In this document: positions 6,603 to 14,967 of the stretch, piece after piece
How positions within the stretch are numbered: position 1 is the stretch's first letter
How the letters are laid out: each line of letters opens with the position of its first letter
Source: Microlunatus soli
Lineage (GTDB): Bacteria > Actinomycetota > Actinomycetes > Propionibacteriales > Propionibacteriaceae
Reading direction: 5' to 3'
Length of the DNA: 64,000 bases
NCBI RefSeq assembly: GCF_900105385.1
Contig: NZ_LT629772.1
Coordinates: forward strand, 6,324,001-6,388,000
Position numbers and translations under genes: made by a program
Notes under the pieces: model-generated
Database searches by the model: none
What the model was told of the DNA's origin: nothing
What the model saw: the letters and a program-made list of their open reading frames with translations, nothing else

Positions 6603-8625
6603 GACCAGCCTGACCGAGCGGCTGCTGCACACCGCCGGTGTCATCGACCACATCGGCCGGGTCGATCACGGTGACACCCAGACCGACTCACTCGCCCTGG
6701 AACGACAGCGCGGGATCACGATCAAATCCGCCGTCACCTCCTTTGTGATCCACCGCCCGGCAGCCGGCAGCCCCGGGCCGCTCCGGACCGAGGATCCGAT
6801 CACGGTCAATCTGATCGATACCCCCGGCCACCCGGACTTCATCGCCGAGGTCGAGCGTGTCCTGAACGTGCTCGACGGCGTCGTGCTCGTCGTGTCCGCG
6901 GTCGAAGGGGTGCAGGCACAGACCCGGATCCTGACCCGAGCCCTGCGTCGGCTGCGGATCCCGATGTTGATCTTCGTCAACAAGATCGACAGGTCCGGTG
7001 CCCGCGCCGATGAACTGCTGGACGAGATCGCCCGACGGCTGGACATCGCCGTCGTCGGGATGGGGACGGTCGCCGACGCCGGGAGCCGAACGGCTCGTTC
7101 GATCAGCAATTCCTACGACGATCCCACCTTCGCCGACCGGCTGGCCGATCGGCTCACGGTCGCCGACGACCGGCTGCTGACCCGTTATCTGGAGGCCGAC
7201 GGGCTGCCCGTCGAGGCACTTCGCAGCGCACTGATCGAGCAGACCGCGCGGGCCGACCTGCACCCGGTGTTCTTCGGCTCGGCCATCACCGGGGCCGGAG
7301 TCGGTGAGCTGATGGCCGGGATCGGATCCCTGTTGCCGTCGGTCGACGGGCGCGCGTCAGCGGAGCCGTCCGGCACGGTGTTCAAGGTCGACCGCGGACC
7401 GGCAGGGGAGAAGATCGCCTACCTGCAGTTGGCATCGGGCTCCTTGGCTGTCCGGGACGCCCCGGACGTCAGCCATCGCGACGGCAGCAGTGCCGACCCG
7501 GCCAAGATCACCGCGATCAGCGTCTTCGACCGTGGCGGCGAGCAGCGCTCCGAGCGGATCGAAGCCGGCAGAATCGGCAAGCTGTGGGGACTGCCACAGG
7601 TGCGGATCGGCGATCGGATCGGGCGACCTCAGGATCGGTCCCACGGTCGGCATCGTGATCACTACTTCACTCCGCCCAGCCTGGAGACCGTCGTCGATCC
7701 CGTCGACCCGGCAGACCGCGGCCGGTTGCGCACCGCCTTGGACCGGCTCGCCGAACAGGATCCGTTGATCAACGTACGGCAGGACGACCTACGCTCCGAA
7801 CTGTCGGTTTCGCTGTACGGGGAGGTGCAGAAGGAGGTCATCGGCGCGACCTTGGACACCGACTTCGGCGTTCCGGTCACCTTCTCGGAGACCTCGACGA
7901 TCTGTGTCGAACGTCCGCTCGGCATCGGGACCGCGGTCGAGCGGATCCGGGACCCGGGCAATCCGTTCCTGGCCACCGTCGGACTACGGGTGGAGCCCGG
8001 CCCGATCGGCACCGGGATCAGGTGGGAGACGGCGACCTCGGTGCACGGGACGATGCCGATCGCCTTCTTCTCCGCGATCGAGGACACCGTCCGGCTGACC
8101 GCAGGACAATCCCTGTACGGCTGGCGGCTGATCGATGCGGTGATCACCTTGACCCACACCGGCTACGCTCCACGACAGAGCCACATGCATCAGTCCTTCA
8201 ACAAGGCGATGTCGAGCACCGGCAGCGACTTCCGCGAGCTGACACCGCTGGTGCTGATGGCCGCCCTCCGCGATGCCGGCACCGACGTCCTGGAGCCGAT
8301 CCATCGCTTCGAGCTGGAATTCCCCACCGACCTGCTCGCCGCGCTCTATCCGGTGCTCGCCGAACGCAGGGCGGTGCCGGGCAGCCCGGCCGTCGGAGCC
8401 GCGACCACGGTGATCGAGGGGGACATCCCGGCGGCCGAGATCCACGCGCTGGAACAACAGCTGCCCGGACTGACCCGCGGCGAGGGCGTGCTGGAGGCGG
8501 CCTTCGATCGCTACCAGCCGGTCACCGGTCGTCGACCGCAGCGGCGGCGGACCGACCGCAATCCGTTGGACCGCAAGGAGTATCTGTTGCGGACCACGCG
8601 GGGAAAGGGCGCATTGGCGTCGTGA
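6556..8625 (+). CDS. TetM/OtrA-like ribosomal-protection GTPase (EF-G family)
   Basis: 689-aa translational GTPase resembling TetM, TetO and OtrA, which bind the ribosome and expel tetracycline. G motifs: AHVDAGKTS (10-18), RGITI (52-56), DTPGH (88-92) and NKID (142-145). The usual EF-G-like domains follow, with HMHQSFNKAMSSTGSDFREL in the C-terminal half. The start is TTG 6556, with GAGGA 8 nt upstream and the family's usual N-terminus directly after it; upstream in-frame sequence lacks coding character. The C-terminal about 50 residues, basic and ending in LRTTRGKGALAS, extend past TetM length (about 640 aa). Actinobacteria carry chromosomal homologues whose resistance role is often untested. 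A phosphotransferase gene overlaps its stop. Confidence 0.85.
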   Translation: MSTLNLGILAHVDAGKTSLTERLLHTAGVIDHIGRVDHGDTQTDSLALERQRGITIKSAVTSFVIHRPAAGSPGPLRTEDPITVNLIDTPGHPDFIAEVERVLNVLDGVVLVVSAVEGVQAQTRILTRALRRLRIPMLIFVNKIDRSGARADELLDEIARRLDIAVVGMGTVADAGSRTARSISNSYDDPTFADRLADRLTVADDRLLTRYLEADGLPVEALRSALIEQTARADLHPVFFGSAITGAGVGELMAGIGSLLPSVDGRASAEPSGTVFKVDRGPAGEKIAYLQLASGSLAVRDAPDVSHRDGSSADPAKITAISVFDRGGEQRSERIEAGRIGKLWGLPQVRIGDRIGRPQDRSHGRHRDHYFTPPSLETVVDPVDPADRGRLRTALDRLAEQDPLINVRQDDLRSELSVSLYGEVQKEVIGATLDTDFGVPVTFSETSTICVERPLGIGTAVERIRDPGNPFLATVGLRVEPGPIGTGIRWETATSVHGTMPIAFFSAIEDTVRLTAGQSLYGWRLIDAVITLTHTGYAPRQSHMHQSFNKAMSSTGSDFRELTPLVLMAALRDAGTDVLEPIHRFELEFPTDLLAALYPVLAERRAVPGSPAVGAATTVIEGDIPAAEIHALEQQLPGLTRGEGVLEAAFDRYQPVTGRRPQRRRTDRNPLDRKEYLLRTTRGKGALAS

Positions 8626-9692
8626 ACACGATCAACAGCCAGACCGGATCGACGCGGTGCCCGGTGCGCGGTGACCTCTCCGACGACGGGAGCGCCTTCT
8701 ACGACGGCGCCGAGTGGGGCTGGCAGCCGCTGTGGTTGCACCGCGACGCCGTGCTGCCGGTCTGCCGGCAACAGCTGAGGATCGACGCGTCGGATGCGCA
8801 GCTGTTGTCCGGCGGATTCCTCAATCAGAACTGGCGGCTGCGGTGTGATGATCATGATCGGGTACTCCGGGTCGGACGTGCCGAGCGCACCGTCGAACAG
8901 GTTGCCTACGAGTACACCTTGACCTCGGCGTGGGCCGCTGAGATCGATCAGATCGTGCTGGCCGAGAGACCGCCCGGCCCGAGCATCGACGGGCATCTGC
9001 TGACCGTGTTCCCTTATCGGGAAGGGATTTCCGGGGCCCAGGTGCCCGCACCGCGGCGGACCGTCGAGCTCGCACCGGTGCTGGCCGCGATGCATCGGAT
9101 CGCCCTGGAGCTTGACCTCGGACAGCGGCCAGGCTTTCCGCTGCTCGGAGTCGGCGCCGCCCCGGTCGGAAACGACCACCGGTCGCCGGTCGGTGCACGC
9201 TGGCACGCCGTGCGGTCTGCGGTGCTGGACAGGTACGGGACCGGGCCGGAGGTCCTGACACCGGCGACCGTGGTCGACCGGGCCGTTGACGAACTGACCG
9301 TACAGCTGGAGCGGTGGCACGGACAGGGACGGCTGGACCGTCGCGCGCCCGTGCACGCCGACCTCAACGTCCGCAATCAGCTCTACCGTGATCATCGGCT
9401 GGTCGGCATCATCGACGCCGACGACTGCCGGGTCGAGCCCCTGATCAGCGAGGTCGCCGGACTGGCCTACGCCGATCCCGCGGTCGATCCGGCCGCCGCG
9501 TGGCAGCTCTACCGGCAGGCCGGTGGACCGCTGCCCGATGAAGATCAGGAACTGTTGCTGCCGTTCGCCCGGCTGGGCTGTCTCGGGGAACTGGAATGGT
9601 TCACCGCCGATGACGGTACGGCAACCCATCTGGCACTGGGAAAGCTGCAGACCCTGGCCGATCAGCTGGCGGGCGGTCCGATCCGCGACTGA
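8622..9692 (+). CDS. APH-fold phosphotransferase, coupled to ribosomal-protection gene
   Basis: 356-aa kinase-like protein of the aminoglycoside phosphotransferase (APH) superfamily. The catalytic loop is HADLNVRN (245-252) and the metal-binding segment is IIDADD (263-268). The N-terminal lobe holds LLSGGFLNQNWRLR, which resembles the nucleotide-binding loop of homoserine kinase or choline kinase-type members. The substrate cannot be assigned: the family covers antibiotics, sugars, homoserine, choline and amines. GTG 8622 overlaps the GTPase stop as GTGA, so translation is probably coupled and both proteins are made together. That context favours a shared role in drug response. Confidence 0.8.
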   Translation: MNTINSQTGSTRCPVRGDLSDDGSAFYDGAEWGWQPLWLHRDAVLPVCRQQLRIDASDAQLLSGGFLNQNWRLRCDDHDRVLRVGRAERTVEQVAYEYTLTSAWAAEIDQIVLAERPPGPSIDGHLLTVFPYREGISGAQVPAPRRTVELAPVLAAMHRIALELDLGQRPGFPLLGVGAAPVGNDHRSPVGARWHAVRSAVLDRYGTGPEVLTPATVVDRAVDELTVQLERWHGQGRLDRRAPVHADLNVRNQLYRDHRLVGIIDADDCRVEPLISEVAGLAYADPAVDPAAAWQLYRQAGGPLPDEDQELLLPFARLGCLGELEWFTADDGTATHLALGKLQTLADQLAGGPIRD

Positions 9693-9710
9693 GAAGCGGG
9701 CCTCGGACTG

Positions 9711-10196
9711 TCAGGCGGTCGCGAGGGCAGCTCGCAGCCGTTCGGCGTACGGGCGTCGTTGCTCGGCCGATACGAAGCCCGGTAGCGGGGCATTGCGGTA
9801 GAGATGATCATCGGCATAGCGCGGGAACACGTGCACGTGCAGATGCCAGACATCCTGGTTTCCAGCCGGCTCGTTGTGCTGCCGGGTCGATACCCCGTCG
9901 CACCCGTAGCTGTGCCGCATCGCGACAGCGACCTCGCGGACAAGATCATGGACGGCATGTCCGTCGGCCGGAGGGAGTGCGTACAGGTTTTCGTGGTGGG
10001 TGGTCGGCACCACCAGGACATGGCCGTGATTGTTCGGCCACCAGCGGGGCGACACGAAGGCCAGTGCCCGATCTGTCCGGGCGACGACGTCCTGTTGGCT
10101 GTTCACCGGGTCGGACCTACCGGCGATCAGGGCACAGAACGGGCAGCTGTAGTCGGGCGGTTGATGACTGAACTGCTGGTGATCACCATCGGGCAT
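9711..10196 (-). CDS. HIT-family hydrolase
   Basis: 161-aa histidine-triad protein. The HIT motif HLHVHVF is at 118-124. An N-terminal CPFC (18-21) together with a later HH pair (67-68) could form the zinc site found in many HIT proteins. The family hydrolyses nucleotide phosphoramidates, dinucleoside polyphosphates or related compounds. ATG 10196 (MPDGDHQQ) is used. It converges with the APH-like gene and diverges from the methyltransferase gene. The substrate cannot be read from the sequence. Confidence 0.88.
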   Translation of the reverse strand: MPDGDHQQFSHQPPDYSCPFCALIAGRSDPVNSQQDVVARTDRALAFVSPRWWPNNHGHVLVVPTTHHENLYALPPADGHAVHDLVREVAVAMRHSYGCDGVSTRQHNEPAGNQDVWHLHVHVFPRYADDHLYRNAPLPGFVSAEQRRPYAERLRAALATA

Positions 10197-10286
10197 ACCG
10201 GCAGCGTAGGCCGGGTCATCGGCCGAGACCCGACGACCGGGCGGTGATCTCTTGACCTGGACAGCAGGTCCGGACAAGCTACTGAG

Positions 10287-10967
10287 GTGTCTTCGACGTT
10301 CTGGCGGGAGTGGCACCGCGGCTACGACGACCCCGACTCGTCGTTGTCCAGACGACTGACCGTCGTTCAAGATCAACTCCGGATGGCGTTGCGGGTCGTC
10401 GAACAGCCGTCCGATCGTCGGTTGCGACTGATCAGCGTGTGCGCCGGCGACGGTAGGGACGTGCTCGGGGTGCTGGCCGAGGAACCGGTGCCGGTCGACG
10501 TGTTGTTGGTGGAGCTCGACCCCGAGCTGAGCCGAGCCGCGGCTGACCGTGCAGCCGCGAACGGTGTCGATGCGGTGACGGTGCGCACGGCCGATGCCGG
10601 TCTGACCACGTCCTACGCCGATCACCTCCCGGCCGACGTCTGCCTGCTGTGCGGCGTTCTCGGCAACATCGGTGCCGACGACCTGGTCGCGTTGATCGAG
10701 GATCTGCCGATGCTGCTGATGTCCGGCGCACCGGTGATCTGGACTCGCGGACATCAGCCGGACTCCGATGACCGACCAGCGGGCGACGATCCGAGTGAAC
10801 GGGTTCGCGCGGCGTTCGTCGCCGCCGGTTATCAGGAACTGGCGTTCGTCCGCCCTCAGCAGGAGAGCTTCCGGGTGGGTACCCATCGGTGGACCGGACC
10901 GGTCATGCCCTATCAGCCGGACCGACGGTTGTTCGAGTTCGTTCGTCACGATGCGGTCGGTCGATGA
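10287..10967 (+). CDS. class I SAM-dependent methyltransferase-like protein
   Basis: 226-aa protein. LISVCAGDGRDVLG (48-61) is a Rossmann motif I, followed by an acidic second strand end (VELD, about residue 75) and DVCLLCGVLGNI as motif IV. A C-terminal region ends with FEFVRHDAVGR. The substrate is unknown. The start is a GTG with no strong ribosome-binding site. A TTGACC hexamer (10252-10257) and a palindrome, GACCTG-N5-CAGGTC (10254-10270), lie just upstream and may carry the promoter and an operator. Its stop overlaps the start of the next gene by 4 bp (ATGA), so the two form a coupled pair. Confidence 0.75.
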   Translation: MSSTFWREWHRGYDDPDSSLSRRLTVVQDQLRMALRVVEQPSDRRLRLISVCAGDGRDVLGVLAEEPVPVDVLLVELDPELSRAAADRAAANGVDAVTVRTADAGLTTSYADHLPADVCLLCGVLGNIGADDLVALIEDLPMLLMSGAPVIWTRGHQPDSDDRPAGDDPSERVRAAFVAAGYQELAFVRPQQESFRVGTHRWTGPVMPYQPDRRLFEFVRHDAVGR

Positions 10968-11551
10968 ACTTCGCCGCGCAGTCGACGGCACCGACGTCGC
11001 TTCCACGGCTGATCGTGGTCACCGGGCGGCCGGGCACCGGCAAGACGACGCTCAGCAAGGCGCTGGCAGCCGAACTGGTCGCCTGCTACCTGCGGATCGA
11101 TGCCGTCGAGACAGCACTGCAGGTCGCGCTCGCCGACTTCGGGATCGGAGATCTCGGACCGATGGACGTCGGTGACGTCGGTGACGTCGGTCCGGCCGGT
11201 TACGTGGTGGCGCACCGGCTGGCGGCGTCCAACCTCGAACTCGGCCACGATGTGGTCGTCGATGCCGTCTGCCCGGTCCCGGAGTCCCGGCAGGGCTGGA
11301 TGGATACGGCAGCGGCGGCCGGCGCGCAGTTGATCATCTTCGAAACCCACCTCTCCGACACCGCGGAACATCGCCGGCGGGTCACCGAACGGCGTCCCGA
11401 CATGCCCGGGCAACGGGTGCCGACCTGGGATCAGGTGACGGCAGGGGAGTGGGTTGTCTGGGACGTCGAACGCGACGGTGATCGGCACCTGGTGGACACC
11501 AGCGACGCAGCCGATGCCGTGGCATCGGCGCTGACCACGATCACCACCTGA
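10964..11551 (+). CDS. P-loop small-molecule kinase-like AAA protein
   Basis: 195-aa P-loop NTPase. Walker A is TGRPGTGKTT (20-29), followed by a segment with YLRIDAVE as seen in adenylylsulfate, gluconate and shikimate kinase-like enzymes, and a later DVVVDAVCPV strand that would hold a base or metal-binding Asp. A VGDVGDVG stretch near residue 70 is encoded by a short direct repeat (gacgtcggt). Such proteins phosphorylate small molecules; zeta-toxin-like members also exist. The ATG overlaps the methyltransferase stop, so both probably act together. The substrate is not assignable. Confidence 0.78.
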   Translation: MNFAAQSTAPTSLPRLIVVTGRPGTGKTTLSKALAAELVACYLRIDAVETALQVALADFGIGDLGPMDVGDVGDVGPAGYVVAHRLAASNLELGHDVVVDAVCPVPESRQGWMDTAAAAGAQLIIFETHLSDTAEHRRRVTERRPDMPGQRVPTWDQVTAGEWVVWDVERDGDRHLVDTSDAADAVASALTTITT

Positions 11552-11623
11552 CCCTCGGCGACCGAGGACCGAGCAATCCCTCCGGCGTTGTTTGGCGTCC
11601 CGATCGCGCCGGGTGACGCACCG

Positions 11624-12229
11624 TCACCGCTGAGCTTTCGGCGTGCGGAGATGACGGATCGGGACCGGGCCGCGATGCAGGACGTGCGGGACGTCCACCC
11701 ACGGCAGCCACGGTTCGTCCGCGGGGAGGGTGCGAAGCCGTTGGATCGCAGCCCAGCTGACCCGTGAGACCGCCCGGAGTGTCCCCGTCGTGTAGGGCAG
11801 GAAGTCGTCGGCATCAGCCGGTTCGGCCTCGGGTCCGGTCGCCGACTTGCGCATCAGCCGGACGCAGGTCCGGGCCGGGTCGAGGACGCCGGCATCGAGG
11901 GTCGGGAAGGCGACCGGGGTGACGGGACGTCCGGACTCGGCGAGCGCTTCGAAGATCAACTGCGAGTCGACGGGGGAGAAGAACACGACGTCGCCCCAGG
12001 TGCAGTCCAACGGCGGCACGGGTTGCTCGAGCACCCACTCTCTGCCGTCGTAGCGGCTGCGGTGCCGGCCGTACAGATCGGGGTAGCGGTCGCGCATCAG
12101 GTTCAGTGGCAGCACGTCGTCGCCGTGATCGGTGCCGACTGCGGAGTGGTAGAGGACACCGCGGACTCGCGGTGCGGGGTGCGTCGTCGTGGGGTTCTTG
12201 GTGCTGGGCGGGTTTTCGACGATGGACAT
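11624..12229 (-). CDS. protein of unknown function
   Basis: 201-aa protein I do not recognise. It is soluble in character, proline- and aspartate-rich, with patches such as RGVLYHSAVGTDHGDDVLPLNLMRDRYPDLY, split over residues 23-53, and WGDVVFFSPVDSQLIFEAL in the middle. No signal peptide or membrane helix is visible. ATG 12229 is preceded at 7 nt by GGGGAGG, which is a good ribosome-binding site but also the 3' arm of a terminator-like hairpin. An in-frame GTG at 12289 would add 20 residues and is less likely. The gene converges with the P-loop kinase and follows the YrdC-like gene on the same strand. Confidence 0.7.
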   Translation of the reverse strand: MSIVENPPSTKNPTTTHPAPRVRGVLYHSAVGTDHGDDVLPLNLMRDRYPDLYGRHRSRYDGREWVLEQPVPPLDCTWGDVVFFSPVDSQLIFEALAESGRPVTPVAFPTLDAGVLDPARTCVRLMRKSATGPEAEPADADDFLPYTTGTLRAVSRVSWAAIQRLRTLPADEPWLPWVDVPHVLHRGPVPIRHLRTPKAQR

Positions 12230-12256
12230 AAAAAAGCCTCCCCGCTCGGGAAGGCT
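12230..12256 (-). terminator. intrinsic-terminator-like hairpin overlapping a ribosome-binding site
   Basis: On the minus strand, AGCCTTCCC and GGGGAGGCT pair over 9 bp (one G-U) around a GAGC loop, followed by five U residues and then at once the ATG of the 201-aa gene. The 3' arm contains that gene's ribosome-binding site. A TATACT box lies at 12272-12267, placing a possible transcription start about 4 nt before the stem. It may terminate the MFS/YrdC operon, act as an attenuator, or hide the ribosome-binding site. Confidence 0.65.
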
Positions 12257-12285
12257 GACGAGAGAAAGTATACCGCTGCCGAGGG

Positions 12286-12969
12286 TCACCCGCGGGTGTT
12301 CTGCGGAGGATGCGGCCGATCACTCCAGGCCTGCCGCAGCTCGTCCAGGAAGATCCGGTGATCATCACGGCCGACGGTCTGGATGCCGGAGCGGACGAGT
12401 TGCACGGCGCCGTCGGATTCGACACTGAGAATGGCCGCCGATCCCGACTCTCCTCGAGGCTGCCGCAGCCGGTCGCCGTCCAACACCGGAGTGTCTGCGC
12501 CGAGAGTCTGCTCGGCGGCCGCGGCGGTGACAGCGACGGAACCGCCGGTCAGGTTGGCACTGCTGACGTAAAGGTGATCACGATCATCGAGCAGCCGTCG
12601 TATCGCCGGCAGCCAGCCGAGCATGATCGCGAAGCGTCCGGCCGAGATCGAGGGTGCCATCCAGTCGGGCGGATCGTCGCCGACCGGGAGCAGCAGGTTG
12701 ATCAGTTGGTCGGTCATCAGCCAGTGCGCGAACGCGAGCGACTCCTGGTCGAGCCGGAGGAACGGCGTCACTCTGTCGAAGTCGGCGACGGCAACGCCGC
12801 AGGGCTGATCGGCGGGGCGACCCTTGGCACGGTTGACCGCGCCGGCGTCCCGGCCGGCAACGACGTACGGCAGGGGCAGGGGCATCGGGAGCACCACCGC
12901 GGCCCCGCTGTCCAGGCTGCCGCCGATCCGGTCCAACCCGGCCGCGTCCAGAGTGATCGCGGTCGTCAT
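12286..12969 (-). CDS. Sua5/YciO/YrdC-like protein with altered nucleotide motif
   Basis: 227-aa protein related to L-threonylcarbamoyladenylate synthases (TsaC/Sua5). It keeps AVNRAKGRP (about 53-61), equivalent to the K-x-R-x-KxRP tRNA/ATP motif, and VSSANLTGG, matching SAN-x-SG. The usual PTDTVYGL segment is replaced by LPMPLPLPYVVAG, losing the Thr and Tyr residues, so canonical activity is doubtful. ATG 12969 is chosen, although GGGAGGAG is very close to it. GTG 13008, two bases after the MFS stop, would add 13 residues. It follows the MFS gene directly and should share its transcript. It could be a specialised carbamoyl-transfer or binding protein. Confidence 0.7.
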   Translation of the reverse strand: MTTAITLDAAGLDRIGGSLDSGAAVVLPMPLPLPYVVAGRDAGAVNRAKGRPADQPCGVAVADFDRVTPFLRLDQESLAFAHWLMTDQLINLLLPVGDDPPDWMAPSISAGRFAIMLGWLPAIRRLLDDRDHLYVSSANLTGGSVAVTAAAAEQTLGADTPVLDGDRLRQPRGESGSAAILSVESDGAVQLVRSGIQTVGRDDHRIFLDELRQAWSDRPHPPQNTRG

Positions 12970-13010
12970 CTCCTCCCGATCGATGGCCACGGTCGATACT
13001 TGCCGCACGG

Positions 13011-14354
13011 TCAGTCTTCCAGTCGGCGCCCCTTCAACTCGGTGAGCAGTGCCGCGCCGGCCATCGCGACCGCGAACGCGACGGCGAAGATCCCGAAGAC
13101 GCCGGGCGTGCCGATGACGTCGTGCAGCGGCAGCACCAGCAACGGGGCCAGGATGGATGCGATCCGCCCGAAGGCGGTGGCGCTGCCGGCACCGGTCGCC
13201 CGCAGCGCCGTCGGATAGCTCTCCGGGGTGACGGCGTACAACGCTCCCCAGGCGCCGAGATTGAAGAAGGACAGGGCGATCCCGCTGGCCAGGATCAACG
13301 CCGGCTGGTCGCTCAGCCCGAAGGCGACCGCGGACAGTGCCGAACCGGCCAGGAAGGTGATCAACACCGGCCGCCGTCCCCACTTTTCGATCAGATAGGC
13401 CGCGGCGGCGTAGCCGGGCAGTTGGGCCAACGTGATGATCAAGGTGTACTGGAAGGACTTCACCATCGGGAAGCCGCCGGCGACCAGCAGTGTCGGGATC
13501 CAGGTGAACGCACCGTAGTAGGCGAAATTGACCCCGAACCAGGTCAGCCACAACGCGATCGTCCGGCGCCGGAGTCCGGCCGTCCACAGTGCCTTGATCG
13601 GCACCCGCGGGTCGGCGCGGACCGCTGCCGGTGGTTGTTCGCGGTCGTCTGTGGTGCTGTCGTCGACGCCGGCGGAGCGTTCGAAGCGGCGGACCGCCTC
13701 TTCGGCTTCGGCGTGCCGGTTGCGGCGTTCCAGGAAACGCACCGACTCGGGCAGGCCGCGACGGACGAACAGTGCGTAGATCGCGGGCAACAACCCGACG
13801 GCGAACGCCCACCGCCACCCGTCGGCGGACTGAGGGACCACGAGATAGCCGATCAGCGCGGCTGCGATCCAGCCGACTGCCCAGAACGACTCGAGGATGA
13901 CGATCACCCGACCACGGATCCGAGCGGGTGCGTACTCGCTGACCAGGGTGGAGGCGACCGGTAGCTCGGCACCGAGTCCGAGGCCGACGATGAAGCGCAG
14001 CACCAACAGCACCGCGATCCCACCGGCCAACGCGGAGGCGCCGGTGGCGACGCCGTACACCAGCAGGGTGAGGGCGAACACCGACCGTCGTCCGAACCGG
14101 TCTGCGAGCAGGCCGCCGAAGGCGGCGCCCAGCGCCATCCCGACGAAGCCGATCGAGGCGAGCCAGGACAGTTGCCCGGTGCCCAGTGCCCATTGCTTGG
14201 CCAGCGCGGCCAGGACGAACGACACGATGCCGACGTCCATCGCGTCCAGGGCCCAGCCGATCCCTGCGCCGCCGACCAGACGGCGGTGCGCTCCGGTGAA
14301 GGGCAGCCGGTCCAGACGTTCGGTCCGGGTCGGCGGTGCGGCGGTCGACGCCAT
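13011..14354 (-). CDS. MFS transporter, sugar/aromatic-acid-like
   Basis: 447-aa, 12-helix major facilitator. The loop 2-3 motif GGLLADRFGRRSVF is intact and a second copy, YLIEKWGRRPVL, follows helix 8, as in SV2-like, aromatic-acid and niacin transporters. A long central loop with many charged residues (about 215-260) separates the two halves. ATG 14354 has a GAGGAG ribosome-binding site 8 nt upstream. It diverges from an AraC-type regulator and is followed at 41 bp or less by the YrdC-like gene. The cargo is unknown; an organic acid or sugar is most likely. Confidence 0.85.
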   Translation of the reverse strand: MASTAAPPTRTERLDRLPFTGAHRRLVGGAGIGWALDAMDVGIVSFVLAALAKQWALGTGQLSWLASIGFVGMALGAAFGGLLADRFGRRSVFALTLLVYGVATGASALAGGIAVLLVLRFIVGLGLGAELPVASTLVSEYAPARIRGRVIVILESFWAVGWIAAALIGYLVVPQSADGWRWAFAVGLLPAIYALFVRRGLPESVRFLERRNRHAEAEEAVRRFERSAGVDDSTTDDREQPPAAVRADPRVPIKALWTAGLRRRTIALWLTWFGVNFAYYGAFTWIPTLLVAGGFPMVKSFQYTLIITLAQLPGYAAAAYLIEKWGRRPVLITFLAGSALSAVAFGLSDQPALILASGIALSFFNLGAWGALYAVTPESYPTALRATGAGSATAFGRIASILAPLLVLPLHDVIGTPGVFGIFAVAFAVAMAGAALLTELKGRRLED

Positions 14355-14516
14355 TGATCAACTCCTCGGCAGCAGACGTCCGGCGCCGATGAAGTCCGGC
14401 CGGCACGCCCGGTCGGTCAGAGTATCGCGGTCCGGCGTCGGCTGTCGGCTCGGCTGTCCGCCGCCGGATCGATTCGCTACTGGGAAAGGCCGCGATCACG
14501 TGGCACGATCACTGGT

Positions 14517-14963
14517 GTGCCGAATTCATCCGATCAACAGCGGCTCCGTGATCTGGCACTGCTGCGTCGGGTGCGGGATCGGATCGATCGTGAATACGCC
14601 CAGCCGCTGGATGTGGAGGCGCTGGCCCGTGGGGTGAACCTGTCGGCCGGCCATCTCAGCCGTGAGTTCCGGCGCGCGTACGGGGAGTCGCCGTACAGCT
14701 ATCTGATGACGCGCAGGATCGAGCGGGCGATGGCCCTGCTGCGCCAGGGGGACCTCAGTGTCACCGACGTCTGCTTCGCCGTCGGCTGTTCGTCGTTGGG
14801 GACGTTCAGCACCCGGTTCGCCGAGCTGGTCGGGATGCCGCCGAGCGTGTACCAGCGACAGGCCGGTGACGTGGCCGAAGGTCTGCCGGCGTGTGAGGCG
14901 AAGAAGGTCACCAGACCGGTCAGGAATCGAGAAGCACCGGCACTGCTGCCGCCACTACCGTGA
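14517..14963 (+). CDS. short AraC-family transcriptional regulator
   Basis: 148-aa protein consisting of one AraC-type DNA-binding domain with two helix-turn-helix units: LDVEALARGVNLSAGHLSREFRR, split at about 32-54, and LSVTDVCFAVGCSSLGTFSTRF (about 81-102), ending with GMPPSVYQR. No ligand-binding domain is present. The start is GTG 14517. A VOC-fold gene begins 4 bp after its stop; short AraC regulators next to VOC genes are a recurring actinobacterial arrangement. It also diverges from the MFS gene and could control it. The C-terminal 30 residues are low in structure. Confidence 0.88.
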   Translation: MPNSSDQQRLRDLALLRRVRDRIDREYAQPLDVEALARGVNLSAGHLSREFRRAYGESPYSYLMTRRIERAMALLRQGDLSVTDVCFAVGCSSLGTFSTRFAELVGMPPSVYQRQAGDVAEGLPACEAKKVTRPVRNREAPALLPPLP

Positions 14964-14967
14964 ACCC

